Below are positions 11,025 through 18,207 of a DNA stretch of 32,868 bases, piece after piece. How positions within the stretch are numbered: the first letter of the stretch is position 1; each line of letters starts with the position of its first letter. Under the pieces are notes generated by a model. It had not been told where the DNA came from. It did not search any database and was given only the letters and a program-made list of their open reading frames with translations. Source of the stretch: Oxalobacteraceae bacterium (GTDB taxonomy: Bacteria > Pseudomonadota > Gammaproteobacteria > Burkholderiales > Burkholderiaceae_D); the NCBI GenBank assembly GCA_027484285.1, contig JAIXTG010000155.1, forward strand, positions 1 to 32,868, written 5' to 3'. The position numbers and the translations under genes were made by a program.

Positions 11025-11972
11025 TCAGTATTCCTTGAGCCGGTTGTACAGCGTCTTCACGCTGATGCCGAGCGCCGATGCAGTCAGTCGCTTGTTGCCG
11101 CTGAAGTGGTGCAGCGTCGCCATGATCAGTTCGCGCTGCGCATCGGCCAGCGGTGTGCCGACCGGGAAATTCAGTACCCCATCAGCCAGCGAAGCGCGGC
11201 CGGCGTTGCGCGCCAGCGGCAGTTCCAGCTGCACGATTTCGGAGGACAGGATGTAGGCGCGGTGCACCAGGTTTTTCAGTTCGCGCACGTTTCCCGGCCA
11301 CGCGTAGTTGCGCAGGCAATCCAGCGCATGCCGCGAGAACTGCTTGCGCGTGCCGGCCTGCGTGTTGAGTTCGTCGAGGAAATGGCGCGCGAGCAGTTCA
11401 ATGTCCATCGCCCGTTCGCGCAGTGGCGGCACACGCACCGGGAATACCGCCAGCCGGTACATCAGGTCCTGTCGCAGGCTGCCTTCCTGCACGGCTTTCT
11501 GCAGCGAGCGGTTGGTTGCGGCAATCAGGCGTACGTCGACTCGCACCTGCTCGCTGCCGCCGACCCGGTGAAAACAGCCTGACTCGAGAACGCGCAACAG
11601 CTTTACCTGCATGTCGCAGGGCATTTCTGTGATTTCATCAAGGAACAGCGTTCCGCCGCTCGCATGTTCGAAGTAGCCCGTCTGCTGCCGCACTGCGCCG
11701 GTAAAGCTGCCTTTTTCATGGCCGAAGAGTGCGGCCTCGATCAGGTGCGCCGGTATCGCGCCGCAATTGACTGCGACAAACTGCCGCTCCGCACGGCGAC
11801 TGGCGCGGTGCAGTGTGTGGGCGATCAGCTCCTTGCCGGTACCGCTTTCGCCCTCCAGCAATACCGTGGCATCCGTCGTGGCCACGCGCTCGAGCTGGCG
11901 ATACATGGTCTCCATCGCCATCGAGCTGCCATACAGCTGTCCGAAGCGCTTCAGCGATTTTTCAGCAGTCAT
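11025..11972 (-). CDS. Sigma54-dependent transcriptional activator without receiver domain
   Basis: A bacterial enhancer-binding protein of 315 residues from ATG 11972, preceded by GGTGA. The frame stays open to an alternative ATG at 12038 (337 residues), which has a poorer ribosome site. Numbered from the short start: Walker A GESGTGKE (41-48), sigma54-contact loop GSFTGA (88-93; usually GAFTGA, so Ala is Ser), Walker B GGTLFLDE (106-113), and a Fis-type helix-turn-helix at the C-terminus (NKRLTASALGISVKTLYNRL). No sensory or receiver domain precedes the AAA+ core, so activity may be set by expression level or a partner. It is convergent with the SDR gene and divergent from the lipoprotein gene at 12220. 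It is a paralogue of the activator at 13235. Confidence 0.9.
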   Translation of the reverse strand: MTAEKSLKRFGQLYGSSMAMETMYRQLERVATTDATVLLEGESGTGKELIAHTLHRASRRAERQFVAVNCGAIPAHLIEAALFGHEKGSFTGAVRQQTGYFEHASGGTLFLDEITEMPCDMQVKLLRVLESGCFHRVGGSEQVRVDVRLIAATNRSLQKAVQEGSLRQDLMYRLAVFPVRVPPLRERAMDIELLARHFLDELNTQAGTRKQFSRHALDCLRNYAWPGNVRELKNLVHRAYILSSEIVQLELPLARNAGRASLADGVLNFPVGTPLADAQRELIMATLHHFSGNKRLTASALGISVKTLYNRLKEY

Positions 11973-12024
11973 CGATTCACCGTGAAGAAACAGGGTTTGG
12001 ACAGCGGCGCTGCGCTGCTGCGCC

Positions 12025-12102
12025 GGCAAGCCGGTCATCCACTGCCCGGCATCAAAGCATGGCCCCGGAAAAGGCTTGCCTTCCGTTTTTTTCAGGCTTG
12101 CC
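12025..12102. repeat. Three GGC-(AA/TT)-GCC sites between the activator and lipoprotein genes
   Basis: AGGCTTGCC occurs twice in direct orientation at 12072-12080 and 12094-12102, exactly 22 bp apart (two helical turns). The inverse form GGCAAGCC occurs at 12025-12032. They lie in the divergent region between the minus-strand sigma54 activator and the plus-strand lipoprotein gene. Helically phased direct repeats are typical of multimeric regulator binding, so these may be activator sites. A one-mismatch copy (GGCTTGCG, 18126-18133) precedes the sigma54-like promoter at 18136. Confidence 0.35.
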
Positions 12103-12219
12103 AGTGGTTACGCCCACTTTGCTAAACCGCAGACCCGATCCCCCGATGTTGAAACTTATGCAGCACGCCTCAGTCAAGACGGAAGGCGACGACTTCATCG
12201 TTAGTTGAAAGGAATTGCA

Positions 12220-12789
12220 ATGAATCTCAGACTGCACGCTTCAAAAATCCTGATATTGACGGGCTTGCTGGCGATGAGCGTCGCAGCCTGCAATCGCGGT
12301 GGCGGAGGCGGCGACCAAGGCACTACCAGCCCGCCAGACCCCAGCACCCAGTCCACCACGCCACCGCCGTCGGAAACCCCGCCGCCGACTCCCGGCGCAA
12401 CGACGGATACGCCACCTTCCGGCGGCGCCAGCACCCCGCCTCCGGCCGGCACATCCGGCGGCACCAGCACCCCGCCTCCGGCCGGCACATCCGGCGGCAC
12501 CAGCAGCCCGCCACCAGCCGGCGGCACGTCGGGCAGCTCGAGCGGTGGCAGCGACAGCTCGGGTGCCTCGAGCGGTGGCACCAGCAGCCCGCCACCGAGC
12601 GGCACATCGGGCAGCTCGAGCGGCGGGACTTCGGGCAGTGACAGCATGGGCACCTCGGGCGGCGGCAGTGACTCATCAGGCGGCAGCTCGTCCGGCAGCA
12701 GCACGTCGGGTAGCACGACCGATCCGTCGTCTGGCGGCGCATCGGACAGCGGCGCTTCCGGCGGCGGCATGTCCGGCGGCACGAAGTAA
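12220..12789 (+). CDS. Low-complexity Gly/Ser/Thr/Pro-rich lipoprotein
   Basis: A 189-residue predicted lipoprotein with no recognised domain. The signal peptide (basic start, hydrophobic core LILTGLLAMS) ends in a lipobox VAAC with Cys24. The mature part of about 165 residues consists almost only of Gly, Ser, Thr, Pro and some Asp: first Pro-rich with 12-residue repeats of the GGTSTPPPAGTS type, then Gly/Ser-rich. Such chains are expected to be unstructured, perhaps spanning periplasm or peptidoglycan, or acting as a spacer. AAAGGA lies 6 nt before ATG 12220; a longer TTG-started frame at 12205 has no such site. It is followed by a second lipoprotein of like composition and flanked by two sigma54 activators. 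Function unknown. Confidence 0.75.
   Translation: MNLRLHASKILILTGLLAMSVAACNRGGGGGDQGTTSPPDPSTQSTTPPPSETPPPTPGATTDTPPSGGASTPPPAGTSGGTSTPPPAGTSGGTSSPPPAGGTSGSSSGGSDSSGASSGGTSSPPPSGTSGSSSGGTSGSDSMGTSGGGSDSSGGSSSGSSTSGSTTDPSSGGASDSGASGGGMSGGTK
12421..12528 (+). repeat. Three tandem 36-bp units inside the lipoprotein gene
   Basis: Units at 12421-12456, 12457-12492 and 12493-12528. The first two differ at one base; the third has diverged. Each encodes a 12-residue GG(A/T)S(T/S)PPPAG repeat. Unit length is a multiple of three, so copy number can change without a frameshift. The near identity of units 1 and 2 suggests recent duplication. Confidence 0.85.
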
Positions 12790-12795
12790 AACTGC

Positions 12796-12814
12796 GGCCG
12801 GCTGGCAGCCGGCC
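12796..12814 (+). other. Intercistronic hairpin between the two lipoprotein genes
   Basis: GGCCGGCT (12796-12803) pairs perfectly with AGCCGGCC (12807-12814) around a 3-nt loop. No T-run follows, so it is more likely an RNA-stability or partial-termination element within one transcript than a full terminator. Confidence 0.5.
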
Positions 12815-12847
12815 CCATAGCGCGTTTGTCCTAGGAGGGAAATCGAT

Positions 12848-13138
12848 ATGAGCAAACGATTCAACCGATGGCTTGTCTTGCTGGTACTGCCATTGTTCAT
12901 GACGGTATCGCTTTCCGCCTGCCAGCGTGCAGGGGAAGAATCAGGCGGTGCCTCCTCGTCGGGTGACAGCAGCAGCGGCACATCTTCGTCCGGGGGCGGC
13001 ATGTCCTCCGGCGGCGACAGCAGCAGTGGCGGCAGCAGCGACAGCAGCACCAGCAGCAGCGGTGGTGACAGCAGCAGTGGCACCAGCGGTGGCGGTACCG
13101 AGCCCACACCCTCGACCAGCCCGTCCAAGTCTCAGTGA
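12848..13138 (+). CDS. Small Ser/Gly-rich lipoprotein
   Basis: A 96-residue predicted lipoprotein. The signal peptide has a basic start (MSKRFNRW), a hydrophobic core (LVLLVLPLFMTVS) and lipobox LSAC with Cys25. The mature part of about 70 residues is nearly all Ser and Gly with some Asp and Thr, ending in a short Pro/Thr/Lys tail. A consensus Shine-Dalgarno (AGGAGGGA) precedes the ATG, predicting strong translation. It lies 58 nt after the larger lipoprotein gene and shares its composition, so the two are probably one transcript and one functional pair. No known family is recognised. Confidence 0.72.
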   Translation: MSKRFNRWLVLLVLPLFMTVSLSACQRAGEESGGASSSGDSSSGTSSSGGGMSSGGDSSSGGSSDSSTSSSGGDSSSGTSGGGTEPTPSTSPSKSQ

Positions 13139-13162
13139 TCCTGAAGCCCTGAGGCTCCTCCG

Positions 13163-13190
13163 CAGGATCGGACGCAGGCGTCCGATCCTG
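13163..13190 (+). terminator. Strong GC-rich hairpin after the lipoprotein pair
   Basis: AGGATCGGACG (13164-13174) pairs perfectly with CGTCCGATCCT (13179-13189) around CAGG, with an extra C-G pair outside. The 12-bp stem lies 24 nt after the stop. No U-tract follows, so termination would be atypical or factor-assisted. As DNA it is also a large palindrome about 45 bp upstream of the next regulator gene and could be an operator. Confidence 0.5.
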
Positions 13191-13234
13191 ACTTCCCGTC
13201 CGGCCGCAAGCGGCCCAACCGGTAATGTCTGCCA

Positions 13235-14626
13235 ATGCCCCATGTCCTGATCGTCGATGCCGATACTGAGAGCTCTTGCGCACTGCGCGCAGTACTCGCC
13301 GATGAGGCGTGCACCTGTACCGTCGCAACCCACCTGAGGCAGGCGATCACCCAGCTTGCGCTGCAGCAGCCTGACTGGATCCTCGTCGCGCAGCAGCTGC
13401 CCGACGGCTGCGGCCTCGACCTGTTGCAGGAGGGCGGCAGCGATGATCCGCCGGGCCTGGTACTGATGGCAGACAGCCCTACCGTCGAGCAGGCGGTCGA
13501 GGCGTTCAGGCGCGGCGCCGCCGACTATCTGGTGAAGCCGCTCGACATGCGACGCGTGCGCCAGCTGATCGGCTCGCGCCGGCCACGGCGTTCCGACCTG
13601 CAGCGCTCTGCCGAGCCGCCGCAGCTGCTCGGGAATTCCGCCATCATGCAGACCTTGCGCGACCATATCGGACGCGTTGCACCGACCGAAGCCAGCGTGC
13701 TGCTGCTGGGTGAAAGCGGTACGGGCAAGGAGCTGGTCGCACAAAACATCCATGCAGCCTCACTTCGCCACCGCCAGCCCTTCCTGCCGGTGAACTGCGG
13801 GGCGATATCGCCCCAGCTCATCGAGAGCGAGATATTCGGGCACGAGCGCGGCAGCTTCACCGGCGCCGACCGCCAGCACAAGGGCTACTTCGAGCGAGCC
13901 TCGGGCGGCACGCTGTTCCTCGATGAAGTGATCGAAATGCCGATCGAGCTGCAGGTCAAGCTGCTGCGCGTGCTCGAGACCGGCACCTTCATGCGCATCG
14001 GAAGCAACCAGGAACTGCATACGGACGTGCGCATCGTGGCGGCCACCAACCGCGATCCGGAGGGTGCGATCGCCGAGGGCAGGCTGCGGCTCGACCTGTA
14101 CCACCGGCTGAATGTGTTTCCGCTGCGGGTGCCCGCACTGCGCGAGCGCGGCAAGGACATTGAAATTCTTGCGCAGCATTTCCTCGACGAGTTCAATGGG
14201 TGCCACGGAACGGACAAGACGCTGTCGCCGAAAGCGATGGCTGCGCTCTGCAACTACCATTGGCCCGGCAATGTGCGCGAACTGCGCAATTTCATGCAGC
14301 GCGCCTACATCCTGTCGGATCGGGTGATCGAAGCGCCGCTGCTGGATACCGCGCCCGCACGCTGCACCGCCACTGCACTGACGCTGGCAGTGCCGGTCGG
14401 CAGCTCGCTGGCCGATGTGGATCGCCAGCTGATCTTCGCCACCCTCGAACTGTGCGGCGGGGTTAAGAAACGTGCCGCCGATTTGCTGGGCATCAGCCTG
14501 AAGACGCTCTACAACCGGCTCGAGGAATACAGCAATGATGACCGCGCGGCAGCGCTGCAGGCGCGCCATCCGGGCGTGCCGTCGGCCATCGTCGTTCCCG
14601 GCTACGAGAGCGGGTTGCTGAATTAA
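13235..14626 (+). CDS. NtrC-family sigma54 activator with a degenerate receiver domain
   Basis: A 463-residue enhancer-binding protein: receiver-like domain (1-115), AAA+ core (about 130-365) and Fis-type helix-turn-helix (KKRAADLLGISLKTLYNRLEEY) near the C-terminus. The receiver fold is recognisable (start HVLIVDAD; GAADYLVKPL with Lys101), but key residues are gone. The phosphoacceptor Asp is Ala52 (PDWILVAQQLPDG), one of the paired acidic residues is Ala9, and the conserved Thr is Ala79. Normal Asp phosphorylation is therefore not expected. The ATPase looks intact: Walker A GESGTGKE (159-166), GSFTGA loop (206-211), Walker B GGTLFLDE (224-231). No histidine kinase gene is in the window. 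It lies downstream of the lipoprotein pair and is a paralogue of the activator at 11025. Confidence 0.92.
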   Translation: MPHVLIVDADTESSCALRAVLADEACTCTVATHLRQAITQLALQQPDWILVAQQLPDGCGLDLLQEGGSDDPPGLVLMADSPTVEQAVEAFRRGAADYLVKPLDMRRVRQLIGSRRPRRSDLQRSAEPPQLLGNSAIMQTLRDHIGRVAPTEASVLLLGESGTGKELVAQNIHAASLRHRQPFLPVNCGAISPQLIESEIFGHERGSFTGADRQHKGYFERASGGTLFLDEVIEMPIELQVKLLRVLETGTFMRIGSNQELHTDVRIVAATNRDPEGAIAEGRLRLDLYHRLNVFPLRVPALRERGKDIEILAQHFLDEFNGCHGTDKTLSPKAMAALCNYHWPGNVRELRNFMQRAYILSDRVIEAPLLDTAPARCTATALTLAVPVGSSLADVDRQLIFATLELCGGVKKRAADLLGISLKTLYNRLEEYSNDDRAAALQARHPGVPSAIVVPGYESGLLN

Positions 14627-14693
14627 TGCCTGCTGCCGCAGTCCAATCATGGCGCATGTGCGCGCCAATCTTCACTGAATGAAAGGACACCAG

Positions 14694-15134
14694 ATGAGTC
14701 TCTCTTCCGATCCCTCCAAGGGAACACAGGGTCAGCAAGGCGCCCGCATCGTTCAGCGGCAGCCTGACGACAATAGCGGTCCCGGTCCCGATGTGATGGC
14801 GGCCGAGACCCTGCAAGGCGATGATGTAGTCAACCTGCAGGGCGACAAGCTGGGCAGCATCGAGGACATCATGCTCGACGTGCGCAGCGGCCGCGTGGCC
14901 TATGCGGTGCTATCTTTCGGCGGACTGCTCGGCATGGGCGACAAGCTGTTTGCCATACCGTGGGGAGCGCTGACCCTCGATGCCGACCGCAAATGCTTCG
15001 TGCTTGATTTGCCAAAAGACCGGCTGCAAAACGCACCCGGCTTTGACAAGGACCACTGGCCGTCGATGGCCGATGAAAGCTGGGCCGCGCAGGTCTATTC
15101 GTACTACAACCAGGAGCCCTACTGGCGGCAGTAG
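14694..15134 (+). CDS. PRC-barrel domain protein
   Basis: A 146-residue protein whose central part (about 36-110) is a PRC-barrel: DDVVNLQGDKLGSIEDIMLDVRSGRVAYAVLSFGG, then DKLFAIPWGALTLD. The N-terminal 35 residues are polar and disordered-looking; the C-terminus is aromatic (WAAQVYSYYNQEPYWRQ). PRC-barrels bind other proteins or RNA; this short stand-alone type is widespread near stress and envelope genes, with no fixed function. GAAAGGA lies 6 nt before ATG 14694; the in-frame ATG at 14679 lacks a ribosome site. No signal peptide, so probably cytoplasmic. A second, smaller PRC-like gene lies at 19717. Confidence 0.85.
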   Translation: MSLSSDPSKGTQGQQGARIVQRQPDDNSGPGPDVMAAETLQGDDVVNLQGDKLGSIEDIMLDVRSGRVAYAVLSFGGLLGMGDKLFAIPWGALTLDADRKCFVLDLPKDRLQNAPGFDKDHWPSMADESWAAQVYSYYNQEPYWRQ

Positions 15135-15174
15135 CCGACAGTAGCCGGCAGCCGCTTGCGGCAATACGACACCG

Positions 15175-15675
15175 GTGTCGGTCCTCGCGGGCATCGATCT
15201 GGCCGAAATATTCGGGCTGTCGATGCCCGCGCTGGAGCTCGTGCTGCGCGGCAGCGCCATCTACTGGTTCCTGTTTGCGATCTTTCGCCTGCTGATCCGG
15301 CGTGACGTCGGTTCGGTCGGCATTGCCGACCTGCTGATTGTCGTACTGGTGGCCGATGCCGCGCAGAATGGCATGGCCGGCGAATACAAATCCGTCACCG
15401 ACGGCATCGTACTGATCTCCACGCTGGTCGCGTGGAACATGCTGCTCGACTGGCTCTCTTTTCGTTTCCGCATCTTCCGCCGCCTGCTGGAGCCGCAGCC
15501 GCTGCGGCTGGTCAAGGACGGACAACTCCTGTTGCGCAACATGCGCCGCGAATTCATCAGTGAGGATGAACTGTGGGCGCAGTTGCGGCAGGAGGGCGTA
15601 GACCGCCTCGACCAGGTCAAGGCGGTATACCTCGAAGCCGATGGCAATTTCAGCGTCATTCGCAAGGAAGACTGA
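15175..15675 (+). CDS. YetF/DUF421 family membrane protein
   Basis: A 166-residue inner-membrane protein. About three hydrophobic segments lie in the N-terminal half (around IYWFLFAIFRLLI, VGIADLLIVVLVADAA and GIVLISTLVAWNMLL), followed by a soluble domain typical of YetF: PLRLVKDGQLLLRNMRREFISEDELWAQLRQEGVDRLDQVKAVYLEADGNFSVI. The biochemical role is unknown; relatives are found in stress and spore regulons. The start is GTG 15175 with no good ribosome site, 40 nt after the PRC-barrel stop, so co-transcription is likely. The true start could be slightly different. Confidence 0.82.
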   Translation: MSVLAGIDLAEIFGLSMPALELVLRGSAIYWFLFAIFRLLIRRDVGSVGIADLLIVVLVADAAQNGMAGEYKSVTDGIVLISTLVAWNMLLDWLSFRFRIFRRLLEPQPLRLVKDGQLLLRNMRREFISEDELWAQLRQEGVDRLDQVKAVYLEADGNFSVIRKED

Positions 15676-15709
15676 GCCAGAGGCGATGCCGCGCGCCGGC
15701 GGGCAGGTT

Positions 15710-16747
15710 TTACAGCCCGGCGAGTAATTCCTGCACGGCCGACCTGACTGCGACCGGCGCCACTTCGGAAAGGCAGCGGTTGTCGCCACGCGGACACACG
15801 CTCTGGTAGCAGGTATGGCAGGGCACCGGCTGATACAGCAGGCGGTGCCGGACCTGCCATGGCGTGTGCTGCGGATTGGTCAGCGCATACAGGTCGACCA
15901 CCGGCGTGCCGGTGGCTGCAGCGAGATGGGCCGGGGCGCTGTTGCAGCACACGAGTACGCGCGCACGCGAGATCAGCGCCGCCAGTCCGCCGAAGTCGAG
16001 CCGGCCGGCCACTGACGGCCAGCGTCCCGCATGTTCTCCGAAAATTTCGCGCAGCAGCGGCAATTCGTCGCTGCTGCCGGCAAATACCAGCGGCAGCTGC
16101 CCGTCCTGCTCGAGCAGTTCCGCGACCTGCCGCCAGTGCCGTGCCGGATAGCGGCGCGAGGAGGCGCTCGCTCCCGGATGGAGCAGTATCCAGTCGCCCG
16201 CCGGATCGATGCCGGCCAGCCGCAGCGCTTCGTCAGCGGCCTCGCGGTCATGCAGGCCGATGCGCAGGCCCATGCGCTCCGATGACGGGCGCCAGCCGAG
16301 GTGGGCGACCAGGTCGAGCTGCCGCTGCACTTCATGGCGCTGCAGCGTCTCCGGCTCCGGTTCGCGCAGCCAGTGGGTCAGCAGCTGGTACGGATTCTCG
16401 CGGCAGTGGGCGGCACGCAGCTTGATGCCTGCCATCTGGCACAGCAGCGCGGCCGGCAGCGGGCTCTGGCTGTAACTGGTGAAGATCAGCGCACCGTCGA
16501 AGCCGGCCGCAGCGAGTTGCGCGGCCATGGCCGGCACGCTGTCGGGCGCGGCCGGCACGCTGGCCTTCATCCAGGGCGCAGACCAGCACAGTACCCGTTC
16601 GACGCTGTCCAGCCGCTCGCCAGCCAGTGCCCCGGCCGTCGAGGTCAGCAGCGTGACCTGGTGGCCGGCCTCGGCCAGCGCGCGCAGCGCCGGCGCGCAC
16701 ATCAGGACATCGCCGGCGGCGTCGAGCCGGATGGCAAGCAGCTTCAT
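15710..16747 (-). CDS. Glycosyltransferase family 9 (heptosyltransferase-like)
   Basis: A 345-residue GT-B enzyme related to LPS core heptosyltransferases, predicted to transfer a heptose or similar sugar on the cytoplasmic side of the inner membrane. The N-terminus MKLLAIRLDAAGDVLMCAPALRAL is typical of GT9. The C-terminal donor site includes WILLHPGASASSRRYPARHW and the segment LVCCNSAPAHLAAATGTPVVDLYA. A Cys-rich tail (CHTCYQSVCPRGDNRCL) resembles other GT9 enzymes. ATG 16747 overlaps the stop of gmhB (ATGA), indicating translational coupling; a longer frame to 16843 starts inside gmhB and is rejected. Acceptor and exact sugar cannot be told from sequence. Confidence 0.85.
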   Translation of the reverse strand: MKLLAIRLDAAGDVLMCAPALRALAEAGHQVTLLTSTAGALAGERLDSVERVLCWSAPWMKASVPAAPDSVPAMAAQLAAAGFDGALIFTSYSQSPLPAALLCQMAGIKLRAAHCRENPYQLLTHWLREPEPETLQRHEVQRQLDLVAHLGWRPSSERMGLRIGLHDREAADEALRLAGIDPAGDWILLHPGASASSRRYPARHWRQVAELLEQDGQLPLVFAGSSDELPLLREIFGEHAGRWPSVAGRLDFGGLAALISRARVLVCCNSAPAHLAAATGTPVVDLYALTNPQHTPWQVRHRLLYQPVPCHTCYQSVCPRGDNRCLSEVAPVAVRSAVQELLAGL

Positions 16748-17316
16748 GTGTCGTTCGAGCGAAGGTAGTGCGTGATGATGCGCGCCGCATGCGGCAGGTC
16801 GCGCGCGAGCCGGTGCGGCCGGCGCAGCGGGCCGAGCACCCATTCGGTCTCGTTGCCATTGTCGATCAGCAGCGTGCGGCAGCCGGCGCGCCGTCCCGCC
16901 TCCACATCATCGAGAATGTCGCCGACCATCCAGCTCATGCGCGTATCAATCCCGTGCTCGACCGCGGCGCGCAACAGCATCCCCGGGCCCGGCTTGCGGC
17001 AGTCGCACGCGAAGGCATGGCGTGCCAGCCGGCCGTGCGGCCAGTGCGGGCAATAGTAAAAACCATCCAGCCTCACGTCCCACGGCGCCAGCAACTCGTC
17101 GAGCCGGTTGCGCACGCCGGCCATGGCCGATTCCGGTATCAGGCCGCGCGCAATGCCGGACTGGTTGCTGACCACGAACAGCCGCAGGCCGAGCTGCTGC
17201 AGTGCATGCAGCGCCTCGCCGGCACCGGAGGACAGGCGAATGCGGTCCGGATCGACGTTGTAGGGCAGGTCGTCGACCAAGGTGCCGTCCTTGTCGATGA
17301 ACAGCGCGCGGTTCAC
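16744..17316 (-). CDS. gmhB: D-glycero-D-manno-heptose-1,7-bisphosphate 7-phosphatase (HAD-IIIA)
   Basis: A 190-residue HAD phosphatase removing the 7-phosphate in ADP-heptose or GDP-heptose synthesis. The catalytic motif is DKDGT (Asp8, Asp10; DRDGT is more usual), with the GmhB-specific stretch YNVDPDRIRL after it. Zinc ligands are all present: Cys89 and His91 in CPHWPHG, Cys104 and Cys106 in CDCRKPGPGM. VGDILDDVEAGRRAG supplies the final acidic motif. The start is GTG 17316 overlapping the stop of the upstream SDR gene (GTGA); this matches the family N-terminus. Overlaps at both ends make SDR-gmhB-GT9 one coupled operon. Confidence 0.88.
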   Translation of the reverse strand: MNRALFIDKDGTLVDDLPYNVDPDRIRLSSGAGEALHALQQLGLRLFVVSNQSGIARGLIPESAMAGVRNRLDELLAPWDVRLDGFYYCPHWPHGRLARHAFACDCRKPGPGMLLRAAVEHGIDTRMSWMVGDILDDVEAGRRAGCRTLLIDNGNETEWVLGPLRRPHRLARDLPHAARIITHYLRSNDT

Positions 17317-18053
17317 GGCCACGACGTCTCGCGCATCGGCAGGATGGTGATTTCCGGCACCACGGTGACCGCCGGCAGCTCGAGGATGTTGCAGATGGCG
17401 AGCGCGACATTGGCGGGATCCTGCAGCGTGCTGCGGTCGATATCGGGGAAACGGTCGAGCAGGAAAGGCGTCAGCATGCCGCCTGCCACTACCGCAGTCA
17501 CCTTGATGCCCGCCGGCCGCAGTTCGGTGTGCAGCGCATGCGACAGCGCCAGCAGCCCGGTCTTGCTGGCGTGATAGGCGCTGGCATTCGGCCACTGACG
17601 CTTGGCAGCGGTCGAGGTGATGTTCACGATCTGGCCGCTGGCCTGTCCCATCATCTGGCGCGCCGCGGCGCGTGCCAGTACGAACGGACCGTGCAAATTG
17701 GTCTGAAGCACCCGGTCCCATTGCGCGACCTCCATCTCGGTCGCGCTGCAGGTGACATCGGTGCCGGCATTATTCACCAGCACGTCGATGCGCCCGAAGC
17801 GGTCGACGATGTGCCTTACCGCATGCTCGGCCTGCTCCTGCTGGCTGACGTCACAGGCCAGCGCCTCCGCTCTGTGGCCTGCTTCGTTCAGCCGCTGTGC
17901 AGTCGCCTCGGCGGCGGCCTGCTTCAGGTCGACCACCAGTACGCGCGCACCGCGGCTGGCCAGCTGCTCGCATAGCGCGCTGCCAAGGCCGCTGCCGCCA
18001 CCGGTCACCAGTACGGCCTGGTCTTTCAACAGAATGGGATGGGACTGGGTCAC
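17313..18053 (-). CDS. SDR family NAD(P)-dependent oxidoreductase
   Basis: A 246-residue classical short-chain dehydrogenase. Cofactor motif TGGGSGLG (17-24), NNAG (94-97), and catalytic Ser147, Tyr160 and Lys164 (YHASK). The start is GTG 18053, 5 nt after a consensus AGGAGGT. It is the first gene of a three-gene minus-strand operon with gmhB and a GT9 glycosyltransferase, so it probably acts on a sugar or sugar-nucleotide or on a lipid precursor. No substrate can be assigned. Confidence 0.88.
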   Translation of the reverse strand: MTQSHPILLKDQAVLVTGGGSGLGSALCEQLASRGARVLVVDLKQAAAEATAQRLNEAGHRAEALACDVSQQEQAEHAVRHIVDRFGRIDVLVNNAGTDVTCSATEMEVAQWDRVLQTNLHGPFVLARAAARQMMGQASGQIVNITSTAAKRQWPNASAYHASKTGLLALSHALHTELRPAGIKVTAVVAGGMLTPFLLDRFPDIDRSTLQDPANVALAICNILELPAVTVVPEITILPMRETSWP

Positions 18054-18135
18054 ATTACCTCCTTGCTTGCAGGGTGAATTCGGATATCGACCGGTGGACT
18101 GAGTGCGGCGAGCCGATGTTCCTTGGGCTTGCGTT

Positions 18136-18151
18136 TGGCATGGATGCTGCT
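18136..18151 (+). promoter_or_regulatory. Candidate sigma54 (-24/-12) promoter of the glycine-zipper lipoprotein gene
   Basis: TGGCATGGATGCTGCT matches 10 of 12 defined sigma54 positions, with GG (18137-18138) and GC (18149-18150) properly spaced. It is 57 nt before ATG 18208. The core TGGCATG-N4-CTGC is the same as at 10093. GGCTTGCG at 18126-18133 is a near copy of the repeats at 12072 and 12094. Confidence 0.5.
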
Positions 18152-18207
18152 AAACCTTGTTTGCAGCAGATCGTTTTCTCGAACGTAGGGCCTTGCAGGA
18201 GAACAGT

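Noticed and set aside
12108..12123. Sigma54 promoter for the lipoprotein gene at 12220
   Set aside because: TTTGCT looks like a -12 element, but the -24 position lacks GG (TTACG); the nearest GG is 3 bp too far upstream.
12421..12528. Possible CRISPR-like array
   Set aside because: The 36-bp units are directly adjacent without spacers and encode an in-frame peptide repeat; no cas genes are present.
14650..14667. Sigma54 promoter before the PRC-barrel gene at 14694
   Set aside because: TGGCGCATGTGCGCGC has GG and GC one base off the required spacing; it is better explained as a short GC-rich hairpin.
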